A stretch of DNA of 64,000 nt from Trinickia symbiotica (GTDB taxonomy: Bacteria > Pseudomonadota > Gammaproteobacteria > Burkholderiales > Burkholderiaceae): NCBI RefSeq assembly GCF_002934455.1, contig NZ_PTIR01000001.1:248001-312000 (forward strand), read 5' to 3'. The translations under genes were made by a program, and so were the position numbers. Shown one piece after another: positions 46,072 through 53,944 of the stretch (position 1 is the stretch's first letter; each line of letters opens with the position of its first letter). Below the pieces are notes generated by a model that had not been told where the DNA came from, ran no database searches, and saw nothing but the letters and a program-made list of their open reading frames with translations.

Positions 46072-46845
46072 ATGCAGCAGGAATCCGACGTCATTTTCGC
46101 CATCGAAGGCGCGGTTGCAACGATCACGCTCAACCGGACAGCACGACACAACGCGCTGACGACGCGCATGCTGGACGACATTGATCGGTACGTCGCGACC
46201 GTTGAACGCAATGACGAAGTGCGCGTGCTCAAGTTCACTTCGAACAGTCAACGATTCTTCTGCAGCGGCGCGGACATCAACGAATGGGGCGACATCGATC
46301 CGCAACGGATGGGCACGCGATTCATTCGTGATGGGAATCGCGTCTTCCGAAGGATCGCAGAGCTTGATAAGCCCACGATCGCGGTGCTGTCAGGCAGCGC
46401 GCTGGGCGGCGGATTCGAACTCGCGTTAGCCTGCGACTTCCGCTACGCAAGCGTCGACGCGCGAATCGGGTTCCCGGAAGCGGCGGTCGGCGCGATTCCT
46501 GGCTGGATGGGCTGTGCCCGCCTCTCCGAACTTGTCGGTGCCACGCGCACTCGCGAATTGATTCTGTTGGGCGAGCCAGTCGGGGCCGCTATAGCTGCTC
46601 AGTGGGGCATCGTCAACGAAGCGCTCGCGGCGGATCAACTCGCAGCTCGGGTAGACGCCGTTTGCGCGACGCTCCAGAAGCGGTCAACCACTTCCCTCTC
46701 CGTTGGCAAACGACTCATCCGGATGATGGAGTCGGGACAACACGAATACGCACATGAGCTCGCAGCGTCAGTCTGCAAGGCGTCGCCAGACGCCGCGGAA
46801 GGCGTTGCTGCATTTCGCGAGAAGCGTCATGCGAACTTTGGTTGA
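46072..46845 (+). CDS. Enoyl-CoA hydratase/isomerase family protein
   Basis: A 257-residue crotonase: ATITLNRTARHNALTTRMLDD at the start, FCSGADINEWGD (oxyanion-hole loop), LSGSALGGGFELALACDFRYAS with the second oxyanion Gly, and GFPEAAVGAIPGWMG with the acidic residue region. It probably hydrates or cleaves an acyl-CoA made by the CoA transferase upstream (45 bp). It overlaps the next gene by 17 bp. Confidence 0.9.
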   Translation: MQQESDVIFAIEGAVATITLNRTARHNALTTRMLDDIDRYVATVERNDEVRVLKFTSNSQRFFCSGADINEWGDIDPQRMGTRFIRDGNRVFRRIAELDKPTIAVLSGSALGGGFELALACDFRYASVDARIGFPEAAVGAIPGWMGCARLSELVGATRTRELILLGEPVGAAIAAQWGIVNEALAADQLAARVDAVCATLQKRSTTSLSVGKRLIRMMESGQHEYAHELAASVCKASPDAAEGVAAFREKRHANFG

Positions 46846-47680
46846 TCCGGCTACCGCCGGCTGTGCACTCTCGACCGGATGGATCGACGGCGATACCAGG
46901 ATTGTGGTGATCGTCGCCGACCCGGTCTCACAGGTGAAGTCGCCGCAGTTCTTCAATTCGCATTTCGCACAGCAAGGCATCAATGCTGTTCTGGTGCCCG
47001 CGCACGTCACGCCCGACCGACTGCATGAGGCCATTTCGGGCTTCGCAGCTTTAAAAAACCTGGCGGGCGTCGTGATTACGGTTCCCCATAAAGTCACGGC
47101 AAGTACATTGCCTGACGTTCGGATGACTGAGCGTGCCGCGGCAATTGGAGCGGTGAACTGCCTCCGGAAGCTGGAAGACGGAGGTTGGCTCGCGGACAAC
47201 TTCGATGGAGAAGGCTTTGTCATTGGCCTTGAACAGCAGGGTTTATCCGCGTCCGGGCGGCAGGTCCTTCTCGTCGGTGCAGCCGGCGGCGCGGGCCGCG
47301 CTCTCGCGAACGCGTTATGCGCGGCACAAGTTGCGGTGCTGAGGCTCGCCGATATTCGCGAGGAAGCGGTAGATGTCCTGGCGGCTGAACTTCGAAGCCG
47401 GTACGGGCACGTGGTTATCGAATTTGCAGAAGCCATCGCGAATCCCGCCGACGACCTGATCGTCAATGCGTCCCCGATCGGCATGAGTCCATCGGATTCC
47501 ATGCCGATCGACATATCGAATTCCAACAGGAACGCCGTTGTTGCAGACCTGATCATGAAGCCGGAGCAAACCCTCTTTCTTCAGCAGGCTTCTGCTCTCG
47601 GTCTAAGGACACACCCTGGCCGACATCTTCTTCTCAGTTCCGTTCGGCAAATGGCGAGGTTTATTGGCCTAGTTCGTTAA
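46829..47680 (+). CDS. Shikimate/quinate dehydrogenase family protein
   Basis: A 283-residue protein starting at the ATG inside the end of the crotonase gene (MRTLVDPATAGCALSTG). It has the shikimate dehydrogenase N-domain with VSQVKSPQFFNSHFAQQGIN, the catalytic Lys in VITVPHK, and Asp in ADNFDGEGF. The Rossmann domain has VLLVGAAGGAGRALANAL. It is likely a YdiB-like or AroE paralogue acting on a quinate- or shikimate-like compound, not the housekeeping AroE, given its catabolic context. Confidence 0.87.
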   Translation: MRTLVDPATAGCALSTGWIDGDTRIVVIVADPVSQVKSPQFFNSHFAQQGINAVLVPAHVTPDRLHEAISGFAALKNLAGVVITVPHKVTASTLPDVRMTERAAAIGAVNCLRKLEDGGWLADNFDGEGFVIGLEQQGLSASGRQVLLVGAAGGAGRALANALCAAQVAVLRLADIREEAVDVLAAELRSRYGHVVIEFAEAIANPADDLIVNASPIGMSPSDSMPIDISNSNRNAVVADLIMKPEQTLFLQQASALGLRTHPGRHLLLSSVRQMARFIGLVR

Positions 47681-47772
47681 GGCCGTGGCTGCCGGCACAG
47701 GATGCTCAAAGAACCGGCATATCGGCTCGATGCAAGCGCAATCAGGCGCGTTCAAGGAGACAGGAGTAAGAC

Positions 47773-49077
47773 ATGGAACTTTCGAAATATCGTTGGCGCG
47801 TTTGCGCGCTGCTATTTTTCGCAACGACGATCAACTATCTCGACCGCCAGGTTCTCGGACTGTTGAAGCCCTCGCTTGCCCTTCAGTTCAACTGGACTGA
47901 GACACAATACAGTTACATCGTCGTCGTGTTCACGGCCTGCTATGCGATCGGGATGCTGCTTTCGGGCAAGCTCGTCGATAAAGTCGGCGTGAAGATCGGC
48001 TACGGTGTATGTGTCCTGCTTTGGAGCATCGCAGCTTGCGGCCATGCGCTCGTGCGCAGCACATTGGGCTTCGGTGTCATGCGCGCACTCCTGGGCATTT
48101 CGGAATCCGGAAGCTTCCCGTGTGCCGTCAAAAGCGTCTCCGAATGGTTTCCTCGCAAGGAGCAGGCGCTCGCCGTCGGTATCCTGACGGCGGGAACCAG
48201 CATCGGCGCCGTCGCAGCGCCCGCGGTCGTCCCGTGGCTGGCGGCTACATACGGCTGGGAGGCCGCTTTCTTCGTTACGGGTCTGACGGGTTTCGTATGG
48301 CTCGGCTTCTGGTACGTCATGTACCAGGCGCCGCTGAAGCATACGAAGGTCACGAAGGCAGAGCTCGAATACATCAGCGAGGACGCCGCTTCGCCTTCCA
48401 CCGTCGAACCGGCGAAGGTACGTTGGGTCTCGCTATTCAAGCTCCGCCCGACATGGGCCTTTTTCGCGGGCAAGCTGCTGACCGACCCGATCTGGTGGTT
48501 CATGCTGTTCTGGCTGCCGTCGTACTTCAATTCGCGTTTCCACCTCGATCTAAAGAATCTTGGCCTTCCTTTGGTCATCGTCTACATCTCCACGTCGATG
48601 GGTAGCATCGGTGGCGGCTGGGTTTCCTCGTCGCTGATCCGTCGCGGGTGGTCGGTCACGAAAGCACGGCAGACGACGATGCTCGTACTCGCGTTTCTCG
48701 TCACGCCGATTGCGATGTCTCCGTGGATCAACGATATGTGGGCGATGGTTACGCTCCTGAGCCTCGCCGCCGCCGCCCATCAGGGATGGTCGGCCAACCT
48801 GTTCACGACGGCCTCCGACATGTTCCCCAAGGCAGCGGTCGGCTCGGTGGTGGGTATCGGCGGACTCGCGGGTGCGCTCGGCGCAACGCTCTTCCCGCTC
48901 TTCGTCGGCGCCGTCCTCGATCACTTCAAGGCGCTCGGGCACATCAACGCGGGCTATAACATCCTCTTCGTGATCTGTGGTTCGGCTTACCTCGTCGCGT
49001 GGGTCGCCATGAAGGTGATCCGTTCGTCTAACCAGACAGTCGATATCGCGCAACTGTCGCCGAAGGCAAGCGTGTAA
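47773..49077 (+). CDS. MFS permease, anion:cation symporter (ExuT/ACS) family
   Basis: A 434-residue membrane protein with 12 predicted transmembrane segments. It starts MELSKYRWRVCALLFFATTINYLDRQVLGLLKPSL, the start typical of hexuronate and phthalate-type transporters; GFGVMRALLGISESGSFP follows. GGAG precedes the ATG. It is the last gene of the CoA transferase operon and probably imports its acidic substrate. Confidence 0.92.
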   Translation: MELSKYRWRVCALLFFATTINYLDRQVLGLLKPSLALQFNWTETQYSYIVVVFTACYAIGMLLSGKLVDKVGVKIGYGVCVLLWSIAACGHALVRSTLGFGVMRALLGISESGSFPCAVKSVSEWFPRKEQALAVGILTAGTSIGAVAAPAVVPWLAATYGWEAAFFVTGLTGFVWLGFWYVMYQAPLKHTKVTKAELEYISEDAASPSTVEPAKVRWVSLFKLRPTWAFFAGKLLTDPIWWFMLFWLPSYFNSRFHLDLKNLGLPLVIVYISTSMGSIGGGWVSSSLIRRGWSVTKARQTTMLVLAFLVTPIAMSPWINDMWAMVTLLSLAAAAHQGWSANLFTTASDMFPKAAVGSVVGIGGLAGALGATLFPLFVGAVLDHFKALGHINAGYNILFVICGSAYLVAWVAMKVIRSSNQTVDIAQLSPKASV

Positions 49078-49166
49078 CCGACTGGGGGCGATGTGCCGGG
49101 CACAGTTGGTGCGCAATCTACGCGGGACGGCCTACACGTTGCGGCGGGTGTGTCAGGAGGAAGCGT

Positions 49167-50192
49167 ATGGGGAGATGGAGCAAGGCTCGTCCGCGACCCG
49201 CTCAGCGACCGCCCGATGTACCGGGTGAGATGCCGTCAATCATTGAGCCACAGCTCGCCACACTCGTCAGCGCCGCCCCGGGCTATGGCGATTGGTCATA
49301 CGAGATCAAATTCGACGGCTACCGGATGCTGACGCGAATCGAGCACGGACAAGCGCGGCTCTTCACTCGCAACGGACATGATTGGTCGGCTCGGCTGCCC
49401 CATCTGCGCGACGTCGCCGCCGAGATCGCCGTTGACAATGCATGGTTCGACGGAGAGGCAACGGTACTCGACGCCGACGGAAAGCCCGACTTCAACGCTC
49501 TGCAGAATGCATTCGACCGGCATCGGACGCAAAGCATCATCCTGTTCGTCTTCGACCTGCTATGGCTCAACGGCCGAGACCTGCGCGACGAACCTCTCCG
49601 CGCGCGGCGGCGCGTCCTTCACGACATGATGGATAGCATCCAAACGCCACTGCTGCGGTACTCGGAAGACTTCGCCCAAGACCCGGAGTCTCTTATCGCT
49701 GCGGCATGCAAGATGAAGTTGGAGGGCATCATCGGCAAACGCGGCGACTCGCCGTACCGGTCCGGCCGTTCCACCGATTGGATAAAAATCAAATGCCACT
49801 TGCGGCAAGAGTTTGTCATCGGTGGCATCGCGCGTACGAAGGGCGCAAAAGCCGGCGTCCGCTCGCTGCTGCTCGGTGTCTACGAACCGGACGGAGGGCT
49901 ACGCTACGCGGGCCACGTGCGACCGCATTTGACGCCGCGCCAAAGCGCGTCCTTCCAAGCTCGAATAGAGCGCATCCAGCGCGTGCGTGCACCATTTCGC
50001 AACCCGCCAGCACCTGATCGTGACCAGGAGCTTTTATGGCTGAAGCCCGAGGTCGTCGCCGAGGTTTCCTTTCTCGAGTGGACGCCGACCGGTGAGATCC
50101 GGCATGCGTCGTTCGAGGGAATCAGGGAAGACAAGCCGCCTCGTGCGGTCAACCGGGAATCGGCGGTTGCTTCGGCAAGCCGCAAAAGATGA
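49167..50192 (+). CDS. ATP-dependent DNA ligase, stand-alone LigD-type ligase domain
   Basis: A 341-residue ATP-dependent ligase: motif I YEIKFDGYR with the AMP-accepting Lys (about residue 48), motif III IILFVFDLLWLNGRDL, motif IV EGIIGKRG, motif V WIKIKC, then an OB-fold with AGVRSLLLGVYEPDG and WLKPEVVAEVSFLEWT. It is the ligase part of bacterial NHEJ LigD, without phosphoesterase or polymerase domains. AGGAGG precedes the ATG. No Ku gene is adjacent. It may be a true short ligase or a LigD remnant. Confidence 0.88.
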   Translation: MGRWSKARPRPAQRPPDVPGEMPSIIEPQLATLVSAAPGYGDWSYEIKFDGYRMLTRIEHGQARLFTRNGHDWSARLPHLRDVAAEIAVDNAWFDGEATVLDADGKPDFNALQNAFDRHRTQSIILFVFDLLWLNGRDLRDEPLRARRRVLHDMMDSIQTPLLRYSEDFAQDPESLIAAACKMKLEGIIGKRGDSPYRSGRSTDWIKIKCHLRQEFVIGGIARTKGAKAGVRSLLLGVYEPDGGLRYAGHVRPHLTPRQSASFQARIERIQRVRAPFRNPPAPDRDQELLWLKPEVVAEVSFLEWTPTGEIRHASFEGIREDKPPRAVNRESAVASASRKR

Positions 50193-50210
50193 CCGAGTTG
50201 CGAGGCGTCA

Positions 50211-50426
50211 TTACGCGGCGTCGCCCTTCAGTTCTCCATGCTTGCGTGAGTGTGTCGCCGCGTACTTCAGCTCGTAATGGGCACCCTTTCCGCTTCTGGT
50301 TGGCGGAAAATGCTCTCCCTCGACGCACGTCACTTCGAAAGTGCCTTTACCGTCGTCGTGGACGACAGAATAGATGCCAGACGTCTTGACGATCTCGCCC
50401 GGCTTGAAAGAGTTATCGCCTGCCAT
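50211..50426 (-). CDS. Small conserved protein, YjzC-like
   Basis: A 71-residue protein: MAGDNSFKPGEIVKTSGIYSVVHDDGKGTFEVTCVEGEHFPPTRSGKGAHYELKYAA. The pattern FKPGE-xxx-SGIY ... GExFPP resembles the YjzC family of small beta-rich proteins of unknown role. Convergent with the ligase gene. Confidence 0.6.
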   Translation of the reverse strand: MAGDNSFKPGEIVKTSGIYSVVHDDGKGTFEVTCVEGEHFPPTRSGKGAHYELKYAATHSRKHGELKGDAA

Positions 50427-50655
50427 TTGATGCTCCTATCCGTGGTTTTCGCGCATGTTGATCAGCAACGGATATGCCTCGGCACGGATGATGCAGCCAC
50501 GGACCTTTGTGCTACGGCGCCCCCCCCCGAGGAGCGTATCCGCTACCGCTAGAATCGCTGTGCTAGCCTAAGGAACATTCTTCGGATGTTGGCTCTGCGC
50601 GCGGAGGCACGTCCGCGACGCTCAGTGATGCGGTTTCTGCTCGTGCGTCTCACTC

Positions 50656-50937
50656 CTATGCGTTGTTTCGCTCTCGTCTTGCGCGTGTGATGCCGCAGGC
50701 GAGTAAAGCGACGATAGCGAGCGCGATGAGGAAGCTCACAACGAACATCGTCGTTTCCACGATCGCGCCGTCGTCGTGTATCCCGATCGCGTTGCCCGCG
50801 AGGAACAGCGGCTTAAAAACCGTCCATGCGTCGTGATACAGGAAAAGGTCTTCGAGCGGCTGGAAATTCGCCAGAGCAAGGTAGACGGGTAACGTCAATA
50901 GAAGGCCACCACCCACGAGTGCGAGTCTATGTTTCAT
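50656..50937 (-). CDS. Two-TM membrane protein, probable Tldi1-like immunity protein
   Basis: A 93-residue protein starting MKHRLALVGGGLLLTLPVYL, with transmembrane segments at about 5-23 and 62-84 and a periplasmic loop between. Its ATG overlaps the stop of the Tlde1-like gene (ATGA), so the two are co-translated. Immunity proteins for Tlde1 effectors are small inner-membrane or periplasmic proteins encoded next to the effector. The pairing is by context. Confidence 0.65.
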   Translation of the reverse strand: MKHRLALVGGGLLLTLPVYLALANFQPLEDLFLYHDAWTVFKPLFLAGNAIGIHDDGAIVETTMFVVSFLIALAIVALLACGITRARRERNNA

Positions 50938-51416
50938 CGGACGATGACCATTCCGTAGTATCGCACTTGCGTACCCGGGATGTTTTCTGGTGGGTATGCA
51001 GTCAGCCATTTTCGGAGCGTATCGAATTGGGATCGATGCGGCAGGGTGATGCATCCTTCGCTTCGTCCCCAGTATCCGACAGGATGTAGCCGGAATGACC
51101 CTCGGCGAACGCCGTTGATTACCGTATAGTCGGTTGGCGGTGAGCCCTCGCGAAATAGCGCGAACCATTGTGAGCGATGAGTCCCGTTCGCGATGTCTTC
51201 GATTGTTTCAACGATCTCTTGATGTTTTCCCCCCTTCGGACGGTCAACGATGTAATACACCCCCCTGGGTAAGGGGCCGTCGTCTGGTACTGCGGTCGCA
51301 TCGGGATCGTTGACGAAGCGTCCATACCCCGAGAACGCGGCAATGGCACCCAAGCCGGGGCAGAGCAAGGTGGACATTTTTTGTCCGTTCAAGGTGAAAA
51401 TGCAGGTCGCCGGCAT
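50934..51416 (-). CDS. Tlde1-family (DUF2778) peptidoglycan L,D-transpeptidase-like effector
   Basis: From the ATG at 51416 the product is 160 residues: CIFTLNGQKMSTLLCPGLGAIAAFSGYG, LPRGVYYIVDRPKGG, RRGSFRLHPVGYWGRSEGCITLP. The last block holds the His and Cys of the YkuD-like catalytic motif (H...S-x-GC). This is the DUF2778/Tlde1 family of T6SS effectors, which cleave or exchange D-amino acids on peptidoglycan stems in the target periplasm. There is no signal peptide, as expected for T6SS delivery. No VgrG, PAAR or T6SS gene is nearby. Confidence 0.8.
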   Translation of the reverse strand: MPATCIFTLNGQKMSTLLCPGLGAIAAFSGYGRFVNDPDATAVPDDGPLPRGVYYIVDRPKGGKHQEIVETIEDIANGTHRSQWFALFREGSPPTDYTVINGVRRGSFRLHPVGYWGRSEGCITLPHRSQFDTLRKWLTAYPPENIPGTQVRYYGMVIVR

Positions 51417-51598
51417 TGGGCTTAGGTCCGAGTGAGTGAGCGACAATTCTGCCAGTGATTGTTGGCGGTGCGAAAGCAGGTAATCGTTTTCAGTTTGCAG
51501 GAGAAAATGCCGTGCGAGTGCACCTGTTCAGGTCGTTAGGAAGAACATTCTGTTCAATAGAGGCGCCGATTGGCCTCGTGCAGACCGACATGGTCAGT

Positions 51599-52075
51599 CT
51601 AGGGATAAATAGTTTCGCCGCGATTGAGCATGCCGATGAACTCCTCGATCTTGCGCGCCCGTGTTGCGGGCTTTTTGGCGTTCTGTATTCGAAATAGGAT
51701 GGAGTAGCGGTTTCGGCCGTTCAGCGTCGAAAAGAATGCGCTGGCCTTGGGATTGGCATCCAGTGCGGCCTGCAGGTCGTCCGGCACGAGCGAGTTGCTG
51801 GCGGACGTATAGGCCGCCTCCCAGCGGCCATCCTCCTTGGCTTTCTCGATTTCTCGCATGCCCGAAGGGAGCATTCTGCCTGCCGCGATCAGCGCTTCCG
51901 CCGGTCTCTGTTGAGTCTGGACCAGATACTCTTTGCCGAGCGTCGAGTGAAACGCTGTAACCAGTATTCTTCACTTTCGGTCTGTTTTTGACCGTCGATC
52001 CAGCCATGACAAAGGGCACTTTCCAGCGCCTGCTGTAAGTCAAGGTCGGCTGCCTGGCGCCCTTTTTAGCAAGAT
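51599..52075 (-). pseudogene. YdeI/OmpD-associated family protein, broken
   Basis: The C-terminal part is open (RMLPSGMREIEKAKEDGRWE ... FSTLNGRNRYSILFRIQNAKKPATRARKIEEF). The middle (ALESALCHGWIDGQKQTESEEYWLQRFTRRSAKSIW) is in a second frame and LAKKGARQPTLTYS in a third, so there are at least two frameshifts. The N-terminal 40 or so residues are replaced by the truncated SDR at about 52070. Relatives are small proteins of unclear role, some called bacteriocin-protection proteins. Confidence 0.8.
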
Positions 52076-52658
52076 CGAACAGCAGCGCGGCCGCGTGCTG
52101 GCGCTGCAAGCCGACGCGGCCGATGCCGCTGCGATGAGCCGCGCAATCGACGATGCGGCGGCGCGATTCGGCAAGATCGACATTCTCGTGAACAACGCGG
52201 GCGTGCTCGCGCTAGCGCCAGTCGACACGCTTTCGCTGGAGGACTTCGACAGAACGTTGCAAGTCAATGTGCGCGCCGTCTTCGTCGCGGTGAAGGCGGT
52301 GTTGCCGCATATGGGCGATGGCGGCCGTATCGTGAACATCAGCAGTTGCAACGCCGAGCGCATGCCGTTTCCTGGCGGTGCGGCCTATGCGATGAGCAAA
52401 TCCGCATTGCGCGGACTGGTGCAGGGGCGCGATCTCGGTCCGCGCGGAATCACGGTGAACAACGTGCAACCCGGCCCGATCGATACCGACATGAACCCCG
52501 AATCCAGCGACTTCGCCTCGATGTTGCACGGTCTCATGGCACTTCCGCGCCACGGACGTCCAGAGGAAATCGCCGCGATGGTGGCCTATGTCGCCGGCCC
52601 GGAAGCGGGGTTCGTCACTGGCGAGAGCTTGACCATCGACGGCGGTTTCAACGCTTGA
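52066..52658 (+). pseudogene. SDR-family oxidoreductase lacking the N-terminal cofactor motif
   Basis: The frame begins around KIEQQRGRVLALQADAADAA and continues DILVNNAGVLALAPVD, GGRIVNISSCNAERMPFPGG, AYAMSKSALRG, TVNNVQPGPIDTDMN and a normal C-terminus (GESLTIDGGFNA). The first about 55 residues, with the TGxxxGIG NAD(P)-binding motif, are missing at the junction with the YdeI remnant. An internal GTG at 52095 could start a 187-residue product, but it could not bind cofactor. Confidence 0.8.
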
Positions 52659-52773
52659 TCGCCGAAGAAGATGGCGAAAGTCACGTGGGGCGGCTTCGCC
52701 TTCGAGGCTCCACGCGCTGACGGCCGACGCCCATCACGGGCCGCGGCCTAGTCTCGCACGGCAGTGTCGACTT

Positions 52774-53940
52774 CTAAAGCTCAACGCGCTGAACATATCC
52801 CGTGAGCTCAAGGTAGCCACGTCCTATCGGTTTTGCAGCGCTTGTGCTGGCCAAAACCGAATTGTCGGCTTCCGCACCACCTTGAAACGCCGTCACGGCT
52901 CCCTCCCAATACACCGCACCGGTGCTCGCGCGGCTGTCGAATTCCTGATCGTCCATGAGCGGCACGAGCATCAGATGCAGGTCCTGCGCATCGACGCGCA
53001 TCGCCACTGGATAATCTGCGCCGGTATGCGGCGAACGCCACCGGCGTAGCGGCGTGAAGCTCACGCTGTCGGGGGATAGCGCATGCGTGCTTCCATCGGC
53101 GGCGCGCAGCGTGCCGCCTGCCCAGAACTTGCGGCCTGCCTTGTCACGGATCTGGAAGGCCATCAGCGCCCCGCCGTCATCGAGATCGATGCCGATCCAA
53201 TCCCAGCCGACCGCAACGTCGGCGAGCGGTGCCGACGACCATTCGTGATCGAGCCATGCCCTCCCGCGTATGTGCTCACCATTCCCGGGTGAATGACGAC
53301 TACGCTTGAGCATGCCGTCGACTCGCAGCCACGGCTCGCTGTAGTAGTAGCTGGCCTCACTCGCAAGCGGACCCTTGCGGCTATACCCGCCTGCACCGTT
53401 GAGAAGCACCGGTTGCGTCGGCTCTAAAGTGAAGGCGAACGCAAAGCCGGAGGTGGCGACGTTCAAGCGGTAGCGGCCGTCCGCGTTGCGCTCGAGCGAC
53501 CAGTCGTCGATGTGAACCGCGGTGTCCGTCCCGCTCGCGTCGGCCAAACCGAAGCCACGGCGCGCAGCGCGCTGGTCATGCTGAAGGCTGCCCGCGCGCG
53601 GATCGCTCAGCGCCACGTTGGCGAACAGCAATTGATTCGGCGCAAAGCGGCTCGGGTTGGCGTCGTCGAGGGCCGGGCGCGAGCGAAAGAACGTCGCTTC
53701 GAAACCCAATGATGCATTGGCGGCGGCACTCGGCGTGGCATCCGCTGCCGGGTTGGCATCGGGTTGCAGCCAGCCGGTCACGTACCACCATTCGTTGCGA
53801 TAGCTCGAATGCGCGCCATAGTCGCGCGGGAACACCAGCGGCTGTCCGTTTACCACCGTTGGAAATTCCGGCGTGCGCGCCCACGCAGCGCTTAGCACTT
53901 GGGCGGCTAGCGGCCATAACAGGAACGTGCGCCTTCTCAT
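52774..53940 (-). CDS. AttH/CrtC-type lipocalin-like exported protein
   Basis: A 388-residue protein starting MRRRTFLLWPLAAQVLSAAWA, a signal peptide with an Arg-rich n-region. The mature part has the AttH/hydroxyneurosporene hydratase double-lipocalin features: FPRDYGAHSSYRNEWWYVTGWL, LLFANVALSD, RAWLDHEWSSAPL, GWDWIGIDLDDGGALMAFQIRD. It starts 4 bp after the FtsX-type permease stop in the same operon. AttH-like proteins co-occur with ABC permeases of the Att/Mac type; the cargo is unknown. Confidence 0.85.
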   Translation of the reverse strand: MRRRTFLLWPLAAQVLSAAWARTPEFPTVVNGQPLVFPRDYGAHSSYRNEWWYVTGWLQPDANPAADATPSAAANASLGFEATFFRSRPALDDANPSRFAPNQLLFANVALSDPRAGSLQHDQRAARRGFGLADASGTDTAVHIDDWSLERNADGRYRLNVATSGFAFAFTLEPTQPVLLNGAGGYSRKGPLASEASYYYSEPWLRVDGMLKRSRHSPGNGEHIRGRAWLDHEWSSAPLADVAVGWDWIGIDLDDGGALMAFQIRDKAGRKFWAGGTLRAADGSTHALSPDSVSFTPLRRWRSPHTGADYPVAMRVDAQDLHLMLVPLMDDQEFDSRASTGAVYWEGAVTAFQGGAEADNSVLASTSAAKPIGRGYLELTGYVQRVEL

Positions 53941-53944
53941 CGCG

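Noticed and set aside
50511-50530. C homopolymer as a phase-variation tract
   Set aside because: It lies in non-coding DNA with no gene start or promoter nearby that it could switch.
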